From Rossellomorea arthrocnemi (GTDB lineage: Bacteria; Bacillota; Bacilli; Bacillales; Bacillaceae_B), in assembly GCF_904424705.1 (NCBI RefSeq), contig NZ_CAJGBF010000001.1:1-64000 (forward strand): DNA of 64,000 bases, given 5' to 3'. Each line of letters starts with the position of its first letter. The stretch's first letter is position 1. The notes under the pieces were generated by a model, which was not told where the DNA came from, made no database searches, and saw only the letters and a program-made list of their open reading frames with translations. This document shows positions 53,252 through 61,437 of this stretch, piece by piece. Both the position numbers and the translations under genes were made by a program.

Positions 53252-53758
53252 CTAAATGTGTTTATAGTAGATGACCGTCGGCTCGAGTTCACCGTATGGA
53301 GAGGCAGCATAATCAGGAATCCGCCCTCCCTGTAGGAATCCTAGAGAGGTATACAAATGATTAGAGGGAGCACCTTCAACCGTATCGAGAATGAGCAAGG
53401 TCCGTCCCTCTTCTTTCGCTCTTTTCTCAGCGGTTTGCATGAGCTTCTTGGCGATGCCTTTTTGGCGAAATGCAGGGTGAACCATCATCTTAGCGATTTC
53501 GGCTCTGTGGGTACCGTTTTGTTTAGTGCATAGGTGAAGTTGCACGGTTCCCGCTAACGTATCATCCATCCAGGCTACATATAAAATCACATGTGGATTA
53601 AAGGCATGATGCCAGAATTCCGCGGCAGCTGAAGGAGCCATCGGGGATAAAAAACCAATGGATGCCCCGTCATCCACCACTATCCTCAATAGGTCAGAAA
53701 GCTCTACAATATGCTGACCTATGGTAGTCAATTCATTAATCTCCAGGACTTTATTCAT
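53252..53758 (-). CDS. GNAT family N-acetyltransferase with an embedded repeat arm
   Basis: 168 residues. Motif A MMVHPAFRQKGIAKKLMQTAEKRA, then LYTSLGFLQGGRIPDY. The codons for EEGRTLL at 53397-53414 are the exact repeat arm (AAGGTCCGTCCCTC at 53397-53410 on the plus strand), inside the coding sequence. Start ATG 53758 with GAGGTG 6 nt upstream. Substrate unknown. Confidence 0.85.
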   Translation of the reverse strand: MNKVLEINELTTIGQHIVELSDLLRIVVDDGASIGFLSPMAPSAAAEFWHHAFNPHVILYVAWMDDTLAGTVQLHLCTKQNGTHRAEIAKMMVHPAFRQKGIAKKLMQTAEKRAKEEGRTLLILDTVEGAPSNHLYTSLGFLQGGRIPDYAASPYGELEPTVIYYKHI

Positions 53759-54114
53759 CATGGCCACCTCACTCTCTTTTCTTCATTTGCAACATGCTAT
53801 AAAACTTTATGACGATATGGATCCTTCTATACTACTATTCTTTTTATGTAAATCCCTCTATAAACCAACGTTTACTCTCCCGATAACATACATATTCATT
53901 CATCTTCCGTTCCAAATAGCTTTTTGTCATTAACCTCCCTGGAATCTTACTCCCCCACCTATCCCTATCCCTCTCCCCCATCATCTTTATAATCAAATTA
54001 TAACGGGTAATTAGCCAACACACTAACTTTTTTTGGAAATCGCACACCTTTGTTATACCTTTACTAGAACAATTCTGTTATACTAATCATATAACAAAAC
54101 TAGGAGGTGACACT
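53759..54114. other. Intergenic region upstream of the GntR operon
   Basis: No convincing gene. A 67-codon minus-strand frame (53844-54047) lacks a SD and recognisable pattern. The right end carries the operator and the TGTTATA half-sites described separately. Confidence 0.4.
54051..54096 (+). promoter_or_regulatory. Operator of the GntR regulator
   Basis: Perfect inverted repeat TGTTATA-CTAATCA-TATAACA (54076-54096), with a third TGTTATA at 54051-54057 (25 bp upstream of the first half). It ends 19 nt before the TTG start, overlapping the expected promoter, as in GntR/YtrA operons. Confidence 0.6.
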
Positions 54115-54498
54115 TTGTTTATCCAAATTGAACCTCAATCAGATATACCGATCTATGCTCAGGTCCGGAATGGAATCATGGAAGGGATCGTCCGAGGTGA
54201 ATTGGTCCCTGGGGACATCCTTCCTTCTGTCCGGAGTCTTGCCAGTGACCTTGGTGTGAACATGCATACGGTGAATAAGAGCTATCATGAATTGGAAAGC
54301 AAAGGGGTGATCCGGATTGTGCCGAAGTCGGGTGCCGTCATTTGTTCACCTTCCGAAGGACAGATCCCGACTGCAAGGTTGAATCAGATTTCAGTAGAAT
54401 TGCGTCCGGTATTAGTGGAATCCCTGGTCGTCGGTATGAGTGAAAAGGAGATTGCAGAATTAGTCGCGTCCATCATTTTAAAAGTTAAGGGGGAGTAA
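54115..54498 (+). CDS. GntR (YtrA subfamily) transcriptional regulator
   Basis: A 127-residue regulator. HTH (about 12-70: IPIYAQVRNGIMEGIVRGELVPGDILPSVRSLASDLGVNMHTVNKSYHELESKGVI, in segments) and a short C-terminal dimerisation part, typical of YtrA-type repressors. TTG start with AGGAGGTGA. 3 nt from the downstream membrane gene, so an operon. Effector unknown. Confidence 0.9.
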   Translation: MFIQIEPQSDIPIYAQVRNGIMEGIVRGELVPGDILPSVRSLASDLGVNMHTVNKSYHELESKGVIRIVPKSGAVICSPSEGQIPTARLNQISVELRPVLVESLVVGMSEKEIAELVASIILKVKGE

Positions 54499-54501
54499 CA
54501 A

Positions 54502-55605
54502 TTGGAAATGACACTAATTTTCGTCACAACAGGCTTTCTGGCGGCGCTTCAAATGGCTATACCTTTCATTGTAAAACGGACGGTGGTCTTTGGTGTAACT
54601 ATACCTGTTGATGAGGTGAAGAATGTCCAACTTCGACAATTTAAAAAACTCTATGCCTTCCTTACATTTCTCATCAGCATAGGTGTTCTTGCCATCTATT
54701 TCATTTGGTCATCAACTACCACACCTTCTGAAAATCACCTGATATTTGCAGAATTTTTTATACCTTTTGTCATCTTATTCATTTCGATGACCCTTTATTT
54801 TTATTTTCATATGAAAGTCACTACGTTGAAAAAGCAAAGGCAGTGGTTCAAGGATCGCAAACAAATAAGGGTTTCAGAACTGAACCTGCGGACAAAAGAT
54901 GAAATGCTCCCTTGGATGGCCTATATCGTACCCATGGTGATCACAGTTGGGTTAGTGGTGTTTACTTTATTCCATTACAATAGCCTCCCTGACCAGATCC
55001 CCACCCATTGGGGACCCGATGGTAAGCCGGATGCTTTCACGGGAAAAACATATCTTTCTGCCTTGACCCTGCCCCTTGTCTTACTTGTGATGAATGCCAT
55101 GTTCCTCGGAATCAATGAACTCACAAGAAATTCCGGCATCAAGCTGAGCGCGGGTAATGTAAAGGCATCACGCATTCGTCAGCTTTGTCTGCGAAAATAC
55201 ACGAGCTGGCTATTATTCCTCATCTCCATACTGGTATCCATGCTGTTTACATTCCTGCAATTCACCACATTATATGAAAACAGTGTCAGCAACCTCCTGA
55301 TCATCACGATTCCACTTGCTTTCTCTGCACTCGTGCTGATAGGGACGGTCATACTCGCAATCAAAGTGGGGAAAAAGGATTCAGACCTGGACGTAGAAGT
55401 CATCAATGAAGATTCCCATGAAGTGATCAACGCAGATGAAGATCAATACTGGAAAGGAGGACTCTTCTACTACAACCCTGAAGATCCCTCCATCTTCGTG
55501 GAAAAACGCTTCGGAGTAGGGTGGACACTGAACTTCGCCAGACCCTTGGGATATATCGTCCTAATCGGACCCCTTATCGTCATACTAATCGTGATACTAT
55601 TATAA
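54502..55605 (+). CDS. DUF1648/DUF5808 domain membrane protein
   Basis: 367 residues. About nine helices; DUF1648 in the middle (YNSLPDQIPTHWGPDGKPDAF, conserved HWG...G) and DUF5808 at the C-terminus (YWKGGLFYYNPEDPSIFVEKRFGVGWTLNF taken as two halves). Related to SdpI-type and YtrA-controlled membrane proteins. TTG start (54502) with GGGGAG 6 nt upstream. Confidence 0.8.
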   Translation: MEMTLIFVTTGFLAALQMAIPFIVKRTVVFGVTIPVDEVKNVQLRQFKKLYAFLTFLISIGVLAIYFIWSSTTTPSENHLIFAEFFIPFVILFISMTLYFYFHMKVTTLKKQRQWFKDRKQIRVSELNLRTKDEMLPWMAYIVPMVITVGLVVFTLFHYNSLPDQIPTHWGPDGKPDAFTGKTYLSALTLPLVLLVMNAMFLGINELTRNSGIKLSAGNVKASRIRQLCLRKYTSWLLFLISILVSMLFTFLQFTTLYENSVSNLLIITIPLAFSALVLIGTVILAIKVGKKDSDLDVEVINEDSHEVINADEDQYWKGGLFYYNPEDPSIFVEKRFGVGWTLNFARPLGYIVLIGPLIVILIVILL

Positions 55606-55609
55606 TGTC

Positions 55610-55751
55610 GAGGGACGGACCTCTAAAATCAAGTCACTACGTAACGTTCACGTAGTGCTGAAATGAGGTTCGTCCCTTTCCTTATGCGGTTTCCACGTTT
55701 CATATCTATGCTGCCCCCTCCCTTATGCACCTGAAACCGAGGTCCGTCCCT
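55610..55751. repeat. GGACGGACC repeats, a damaged pair and a lone arm
   Basis: GAGGGACGGACCT (55610-55622) and a damaged right arm AGGTTCGTCCCT (55666-55677) flank an inner perfect stem CACTACGT / ACGTAGTG (55635-55657). A further AGGTCCGTCCCT lies at 55740-55751. Starts 4 nt after the stop of the DUF1648 gene. Confidence 0.8.
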
Positions 55752-55878
55752 ACTAAAAAAGGCTCAATCTATGGAAATTCGGCTTTTGTTATGGACAGAT
55801 TGTTTGGAATACTATATAAATAGTAGATGGAAACTCACAAAGAAAACGTTTACAACATGAGATGACAAGGAGGATTCT

Positions 55879-57297
55879 ATGTTAGATGTGCTAGACAAGA
55901 TTAATTCATTCTTATGGGGGACACCAAGTTTAGTACTATTGTTCGGTACAGGTCTTTTTTTAACATTTATGCTTAAAGGGCTTCAGTTCCGTAAACTGAT
56001 GTATGCTTTTAAACTTGCTTTTACAAAAGAGAAGCCCTCTGCCTCATCTGACCAATCAGAAGGGGATATCAGTAACTTCAAAACACTGATGACGGCTTTA
56101 TCGGCAACAATCGGGAATGGGAACATTGCCGGGGTGGCAACAGCTCTGACCATCGGTGGACCCGGGGCGATCTTCTGGATGTGGATCGTCGGTCTTCTTG
56201 GCATGGCGACGAAATATGCCGAAGCACTGCTTGCCATGAAATACCGTGTGAAAAATAAGAACGGGGAATACTCCGGCGGTCCTATGTATTATGTAGAAAA
56301 AGGCCTCGGCAGCAAGTGGAAGTGGCTGGCAGTTGCGTTTGCTTTATTCGGTGCATTCGCCGCTCTCGGAATCGGGAACAGCGTGCAGTCAAATACCATC
56401 GCGGATGTCATGAGTACAAGCTTTCACATAAACAACCTGGTAACAGGGATCGTTCTCGCCGTCCTGACAGGATTGATCATTTTCGGTGGGATTCAACGGA
56501 TCAGTACCGTCGCTTCCTTCTTTGTCCCTGTCATGGCGTTCTTGTATATCGGAGGTTCACTCCTGATTATCGTGTTGAATTACGATATGATCATTCCGGC
56601 ATTTAAAATGATTTTCTTCTATGCCTTTAATCCTGTGGCAGCTGCAGGTGGATTTACGGGAATCATTATCTCAGAAGCAGTCCGCAGCGGGGTTTCACGG
56701 GGAATTTTCTCCAATGAGGCAGGTCTTGGTACTGCGGCACTGATTGCCGGAAATGCGAAAACCGATCACCCGGTCAAGCAGGCTCTTGTTGCCATGACGG
56801 GAACATTCATCGTCACGATAGTGGTTTGTACAATGACGGGGCTTGTGCTGTTGATCACAGGTTTCTGGGACCCGACTGGAGGAGCGATATCAGGAGTCGA
56901 GCACGCACCGAGCCTTGACGGTGGAGCATTGACCAGCGCCGCGTTCGGACATGCTCTTGGTGTAGTAGGAGAATATATCGTTTCCTTCTCTGTCATCTTC
57001 TTCGGGTTCTCCACTATTGTCGGGTGGTATATGTACGGAGAAAAATGCTTTGAATATATCACAAACTATCGATTTGCCAATTCCTACAGGCTCATTTACA
57101 TTATTGCCACTGGACTTGGGGCAGTCGCCAATTTGGAACTTGTTTGGGCCTTTGCAGATATGTCTAATGCATTAATGATGATTCCGAACCTAATCGCATT
57201 ACTATTACTCTATAAAGTGATCGTTTCGGAGACGAATCATTATTTCAATGAATATATGCCGATGATGGACGCACGTCCTAAACGAAAAGCGAGTTAA
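55879..57297 (+). CDS. Sodium:alanine symporter (AGCS family)
   Basis: 472 residues, about ten helices. Family motifs ALSATIGNGNIAGVATALTIGGPGAIFWMW (split), AEALLAMKYRVKNKNGEYSGGPMYY, RSGVSRGIFSNEAGLGTAALIA and the C-terminal YMYGEKCFEY are typical. Takes up alanine or glycine with Na+. Length equals AlsT-type transporters. SD AAGGAGG precedes ATG; terminator follows. Confidence 0.92.
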   Translation: MLDVLDKINSFLWGTPSLVLLFGTGLFLTFMLKGLQFRKLMYAFKLAFTKEKPSASSDQSEGDISNFKTLMTALSATIGNGNIAGVATALTIGGPGAIFWMWIVGLLGMATKYAEALLAMKYRVKNKNGEYSGGPMYYVEKGLGSKWKWLAVAFALFGAFAALGIGNSVQSNTIADVMSTSFHINNLVTGIVLAVLTGLIIFGGIQRISTVASFFVPVMAFLYIGGSLLIIVLNYDMIIPAFKMIFFYAFNPVAAAGGFTGIIISEAVRSGVSRGIFSNEAGLGTAALIAGNAKTDHPVKQALVAMTGTFIVTIVVCTMTGLVLLITGFWDPTGGAISGVEHAPSLDGGALTSAAFGHALGVVGEYIVSFSVIFFGFSTIVGWYMYGEKCFEYITNYRFANSYRLIYIIATGLGAVANLELVWAFADMSNALMMIPNLIALLLLYKVIVSETNHYFNEYMPMMDARPKRKAS

Positions 57298-57302
57298 ATA
57301 GA

Positions 57303-57336
57303 AGCCCGGAGTGATTTGAAATCACTCCGGGCTTTT
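57303..57336. terminator. Bidirectional terminator
   Basis: AGCCCGGAGTGATTT / AAATCACTCCGGGCT, 15-bp stem with a 2-3 nt loop, then TTTTGTTT. It starts 5 nt after the symporter stop and overlaps the last codons (57322-57336) of the convergent GNAT gene. Confidence 0.9.
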
Positions 57337-57852
57337 GTTTAATAGAATTTCATATTTACAGTGACGGCCGTGAATATTGATGACTTCTTTTAGAGGATAC
57401 CGTTGTTGATAATAACGATTCAGACCCTCATTACTTGCGATGCAATCGAAGCGGATGCTTTTTTTGCCGGATGCTCTCACAACGCCTTCAGCCCAATCCA
57501 AAAGGCTTTCTCCAATTCCTTTCCCAGCAAAATCTCTGTGAACGGCCAATCTATGCAGGTATACAACATCATCCACTGCCCCCTCTCCCCATATATCCAT
57601 ATCCCACTCACTGGGGACAGATTCAAGTGACAGTGTAGCCATGGCTCTCCCTGCCTTTTCTACGATATAGGTTGACTCATTTTCAATGGAAGCTGCCACT
57701 TCTTCTTTGTTTCCCTCTAGATTGGTCAGGTAATAATCCCACTGCTTCGTTCCTTTAGTATGTAACCAGCCTGCTGCATTTACCAATAGCTCCAGAACTT
57801 TCCCAAGGTCTTCACTTTTCGCCAGTCTGATAGTACGAATCTCTTCTAACAT
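57322..57852 (-). CDS. GNAT family N-acetyltransferase
   Basis: 176 residues. Motif A YLHRLAVHRDFAGKGIGESLLDWAEG and FDCIASNEGLNRYYQQR, followed by HGRHCKYEILLNKSPE. Start ATG 57852 (MLEEIRTIRLAK); AAGGGG is about 11 nt upstream, and other in-frame starts lack SD. Its stop lies in the shared terminator stem. Confidence 0.85.
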   Translation of the reverse strand: MLEEIRTIRLAKSEDLGKVLELLVNAAGWLHTKGTKQWDYYLTNLEGNKEEVAASIENESTYIVEKAGRAMATLSLESVPSEWDMDIWGEGAVDDVVYLHRLAVHRDFAGKGIGESLLDWAEGVVRASGKKSIRFDCIASNEGLNRYYQQRYPLKEVINIHGRHCKYEILLNKSPE

Positions 57853-57918
57853 TGTTGGAGGCACCCCTTCCCTTTTCCAAAATAATAACATACGAAATAC
57901 TTAATTTTCAGCAATAAA

Positions 57919-57951
57919 AAAACCATCCCTATTCACACTCAGGGATGGTTC
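57919..57951 (-). terminator. Terminator after the lectin-like gene
   Basis: AACCATCCCT / AGGGATGGTT stem with A-run on the left, rho-independent terminator for the minus-strand gene. Confidence 0.85.
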
Positions 57952-57959
57952 TCTTCTCA

Positions 57960-59039
57960 TCACGCATACCACTTATGCCACATATGATCATTTCTACCTC
58001 TGGCAAAGGCGTCCACACGGTTGGCTCCCCACGATACAACTCCCGGGGATGAACGTACGCCTCCCCGTGGAGCACCAAGGTCCTCCCAGTTGCTCCAACG
58101 GGAACCGTTCCACCATTTATGCCACATATTGTTGTTGTCTCCTCGTACAAAGGTATCAATGCGATTCTGTGCCCATGAAGCTGCAGCAGGAGCACCTTCG
58201 AAGCCTCGAGGCGGTGAACCGAGATCTTCCCAATTACTCCACCTTGAGCCATTCCACCATTTATGCCACATCCGGTCGTTGTTTCCCCGTACAAAGCAAT
58301 CAATGCGATTCGGTCCCCATGATACAGCACCAGGTGAGTCCCTCAAACCGCCCCTCGGTGCGCCAAGGTTCTCCCATTGACTCCAGTTTCTGCCGTCCCA
58401 CCATTTATGCCAAAGATTATTGTCGTATCCTTGGACGAATACATCCAGGCGATTGGCTGACCAAGATGACACTGTCGGATCTCCCTTGAAGCCCCGCGGT
58501 GGTCCCCCAAGGTCTTCCCACTCACTCCATCTCCTGCCATCCCACCATTTGTGCCAAAGAGTATCCCGGTTTCCTCTTACGAAGGTGTCAATACGGTTCT
58601 GCCCCCATGACACAGCAGCAGGAGAACTCTTCAACCCTCGCTTTGGAGCTCCAAGGTCCTCCCAATTACTCCAACGAGAACCGTCCCACCATTTGTGATA
58701 CATTCTGTCGTTTTCGCCTCTTACAAATGTATCCAGCCGGTTCGCCTGCCAGGATGCAACGGCGGGTGAACCCTTCATCCCACGTGCCGGTGCACCCAGA
58801 TCTTCCCATTCCCTCCAGTTGGCCCGTGAATCGAATGGGTCATTGTGAATAGGCTCTTGAACGTATCCCTGATAAGGATCATAGTAGTTAGGATTCTGTG
58901 GATAGTATTCCTGTTGTGGAAAGTATTGCTGATAAGTATGTGGTAATAGAGTCTCTTCAAAACCGTTTCTTACTTCCGCTCCATATGGATAGCATTCATA
59001 CGGTACGGGATAAACCGGATATCGTCTCTGAAAAAACAT
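57960..59039 (-). CDS. Six-repeat PLL-like beta-propeller (DUF346) protein
   Basis: About 359 residues. Residues about 75-359 are six 48-residue repeats, each with a W-x-x-W-E-(D/N)-L-G-(A/G/S)-P motif and a R-(I/L/V)-D-x-F-x-(R/Q)-G...HKWW(D/N)G motif. This pattern defines the DUF346 repeats of PLL-type fucose-binding lectins, which build a seven-bladed propeller. The N-terminal about 70 residues are low-complexity (Y/P/Q-rich). No signal peptide is visible from ATG 59039 (GGAGG 8 nt upstream), though the frame runs hydrophobic to 59132. Its role in a Bacillus-type cell is unknown. Confidence 0.8.
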   Translation of the reverse strand: MFFQRRYPVYPVPYECYPYGAEVRNGFEETLLPHTYQQYFPQQEYYPQNPNYYDPYQGYVQEPIHNDPFDSRANWREWEDLGAPARGMKGSPAVASWQANRLDTFVRGENDRMYHKWWDGSRWSNWEDLGAPKRGLKSSPAAVSWGQNRIDTFVRGNRDTLWHKWWDGRRWSEWEDLGGPPRGFKGDPTVSSWSANRLDVFVQGYDNNLWHKWWDGRNWSQWENLGAPRGGLRDSPGAVSWGPNRIDCFVRGNNDRMWHKWWNGSRWSNWEDLGSPPRGFEGAPAAASWAQNRIDTFVRGDNNNMWHKWWNGSRWSNWEDLGAPRGGVRSSPGVVSWGANRVDAFARGRNDHMWHKWYA

Positions 59040-59156
59040 ACTGCATCCCTCCTCCACATTTACTGTATGCAGCAGCCCAGGGGGAGGAGCAAGTACAATG
59101 ATGAAGAGTAAAAACCCCGCCTGATTTTTCACTAAAAACTTTTTACTATAAAAAAA

Positions 59157-59179
59157 TAAGCACCTGAATCAGGTGCTTA
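59157..59179 (-). terminator. Terminator after the thiamine-binding gene
   Basis: TAAGCACCTGA / TCAGGTGCTTA, a perfect 11-bp stem with a 1-nt centre and an A-run on the left. Located 32 nt after the minus-strand stop at 59211. Confidence 0.85.
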
Positions 59180-59210
59180 TAATCATACTCTATATAACCC
59201 GAAGTTCTCA

Positions 59211-59495
59211 TTAAGCATCCTTCTTTTTTTCTGCGATTGATACACCATCTGATTTATAGTGCATTTTAATATTGGTAAAAATCTCCGTTGCCCCGTTTTG
59301 TATCCCCACTTCCTGGGTCTCTTTAATGACACTTATAATTTTATCATATTCACCTTCCACTACGGTTTCCATCGGCCCCACCTCATATGTTAAACCTGAT
59401 TCTTCCACTACTTTAACCATTTTTGGGATAATTCCTTTTGTATCAACGTCTTTTCCGTTTGGCATGGTTTGGAATCCTACAGTTAATGTCGGCAT
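59211..59495 (-). CDS. MTH1187/YqgV-like thiamine-binding protein
   Basis: 94 residues of the thiamine-binding MTH1187 family (LTVGFQTMPNGK, YEVGPMETVVEGEYDKI, IQNGATEIFTNIKM). ATG 59495 with AAAGGAG 7 nt upstream. Binds thiamine or a related ligand; cytoplasmic. Confidence 0.85.
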   Translation of the reverse strand: MPTLTVGFQTMPNGKDVDTKGIIPKMVKVVEESGLTYEVGPMETVVEGEYDKIISVIKETQEVGIQNGATEIFTNIKMHYKSDGVSIAEKKKDA

Positions 59496-59593
59496 CTGCA
59501 TGCTCCTTTCTCTTCTAGTGCTATACTTTTACCTCCTCCACAAACAAATAAACATGTTACCATTTTCCGAAATGTGCTAAAATCTCTTTGTTC

Positions 59594-60427
59594 CTAGAAT
59601 TCCGGCGTCCTAAGGAGTCTCTTACTGCCCAAGCTCTTACCTCCATCGCCTTTTGGCCGGGCTGCCTTATACCACTGATAACAAAAGATAGTTATCAAAA
59701 TCAAATCAATCATATCGCCTCCATAGTACATAAGCATCCCACCACTCTGTGACTGATCACTGGGTACACCGTTTGGAGGGAATGCATATATGTATTTCGA
59801 CAAAATGCCATGACCGGTCAAAGCTATGATCAATACAGCTCCTCTATAGATAAAGCCGGTTTTATGTGGAGCAGGGTCAATATAAATCATGGAAATCGTA
59901 AATAGATATCCAGCCAGAAAAACATGCAAATGTACGAAAAGGTAAAGTAGAATGTGTTGATGCATTGCTTCGTACAAACTGGTTGTGTAAAGAATCCAGA
60001 GGCCTCCCACATTGAGGATGACAGCAACAATGGGATCACTGATTACTCTCATTATCCGGCTTTTCATTATTCGTGAAAGTTTCCTCGCCTGAGCGACAGG
60101 CATGGCCCGCAGTAAAAGGGTTACCGGTGCAGCGAGTGCCATGAGGAGAGGAGCCAACATCCCAAGAAGTAAATGACCAAGCATATGGAAAGTAAACTCT
60201 ACATGTGCCTGCTGAACCAATGGTCCTGATACAGCACTTAAGGCACAACAGACACCGATGATCCATAAGAGTATACGGTGAATGGGCCATGGTTTATGTT
60301 TACGATTGGAAACCACGACAGCCAGCATATACAGTACCAACGCCACTGTAAAAGGAAGGGATAGGAGAATCTGAGAAACCCATTCGAATCCTTGAGTTAC
60401 GTGTGTGATAGAATGGTCAGCGTGCAT
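59594..60427 (-). CDS. ctaG: Cytochrome c oxidase assembly factor CtaG
   Basis: 277 residues with seven helices (caa3 assembly factor CtaG). Conserved HMLGHLLLGMLAPLLMALAAPVTLLLR and GGDMIDLILI segments. Supports assembly of the caa3 oxidase. No strong SD; start overlaps the DUF2243 gene end by 11 nt (translational coupling). Confidence 0.85.
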   Translation of the reverse strand: MHADHSITHVTQGFEWVSQILLSLPFTVALVLYMLAVVVSNRKHKPWPIHRILLWIIGVCCALSAVSGPLVQQAHVEFTFHMLGHLLLGMLAPLLMALAAPVTLLLRAMPVAQARKLSRIMKSRIMRVISDPIVAVILNVGGLWILYTTSLYEAMHQHILLYLFVHLHVFLAGYLFTISMIYIDPAPHKTGFIYRGAVLIIALTGHGILSKYIYAFPPNGVPSDQSQSGGMLMYYGGDMIDLILITIFCYQWYKAARPKGDGGKSLGSKRLLRTPEF

Positions 60428-60890
60428 GGGTGACGGTCCAATTGTTATATCTTGTATTTACAACCATTATGATGCCTGCAAGAATCATACCTGCCGCAAT
60501 GAAATTCCAGACAATATCATACAATAGGATATTTTCCACATAGCGTATTTGGTGAATTCCCATCAGCTTATGCTGCACTGTCCCGTCATACAATTGAAAG
60601 CCGCCTGCACCAAGTAGGATGCCTCCCCACCATCTCTTCACCCATAATCCTTTTTTCCGGCGTAAATCAGCAAACATAAACAACCCGCCAATTGTAGCAA
60701 ACCAGCTAAACGCATGAAAAAAACCATCGGATACAAGCCCTGCAACTGTGGTGGACCTGTCATAGAAATGATGCCAATGGAGCAGCTGGTGGAATACTGT
60801 TTCATCAATAAATGCCACAAGTCCCATTCCAAATAAGATACCGGACCACAAATTCCGTATTGAAGATGTTTTTGTATAGTTTTCTTGCAT
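60417..60890 (-). CDS. DUF2243 family membrane protein
   Basis: 157 residues, four helices, with the conserved LLHWHHFYD (histidine-rich) and GAGGFQLYDGTVQHKLMGIHQIR region. Pairs with ctaG in one operon, as is common. Function unknown, histidines suggest metal or haem handling. SD GGGGGG precedes ATG. Confidence 0.85.
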   Translation of the reverse strand: MQENYTKTSSIRNLWSGILFGMGLVAFIDETVFHQLLHWHHFYDRSTTVAGLVSDGFFHAFSWFATIGGLFMFADLRRKKGLWVKRWWGGILLGAGGFQLYDGTVQHKLMGIHQIRYVENILLYDIVWNFIAAGMILAGIIMVVNTRYNNWTVTHAR

Positions 60891-61021
60891 GGTACCATGG
60901 CCCCCCTTTGTAAATTATTAGCCATTTTACCCTTTCTTTTATGAAGGTAAACTTTTCGTAAGCAGCTCTATAAAGTTCCGTAATTGCATCAACATTCGAG
61001 CTTCACCATACTTATTAGCTT

Positions 61022-61430
61022 TATCGGGACATAATTTAATCGATCCAATCTAAGACGAACTATTCATATGAAATAGAATTTAGACATTTATTACACCGCC
61101 GTTGATTTCCGTGGAAGCCGGAGCCTCCTCCTGGCCTCAAGATGTCCAGCTACAGGGCTAAGGGCTAGAGGCCATAAGTCAAAAGGCAAAGACACCTTTC
61201 CGGTAGTCTCATCTTCTGCTTGTCGCTATTGGTCAAAGCCCTTTCGCTTTTTTACCTTCCCGCTGGAGTCTTTGTCTTCTCACTCCAATCAACAGCTGGA
61301 ACCAGCTATATACACTAAATAGGCTTTATAAAAAAATAATAAAAATCCGAACGATTTCGATTTTCATAAAAGAAGTTCGAATGATCGTTCGGATTTTCCT
61401 TTGACTAAAACACTTTTGTCTCAGCCTCTT
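61022..61430. mobile_element. Second copy of the MITE-like composite repeat
   Basis: Shares GGGACATAA-TTAATCGATCCAATCTAA with the left part and GACTAAAACACTTTTGTCTC with the right end of the element at 21491. The inner hairpin is a perfect AAAATCCGAACGAT / ATCGTTCGGATTTT. It contains the decayed 124-bp repeat core at about 61140-61250. The left end is worn. It runs up to 8 bp before the hflX end and so may be its terminator. Confidence 0.7.
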
Positions 61431-61437
61431 TTCCTAG

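Noticed and set aside
53844..54047. 67-codon minus-strand frame before the GntR operon
   Set aside because: No SD, no recognisable pattern, and it would place a gene against the operator region.
58049..58489. Long plus-strand frames opposite the lectin-like gene
   Set aside because: They arise from the 144-bp repeat on the other strand and have no SD.
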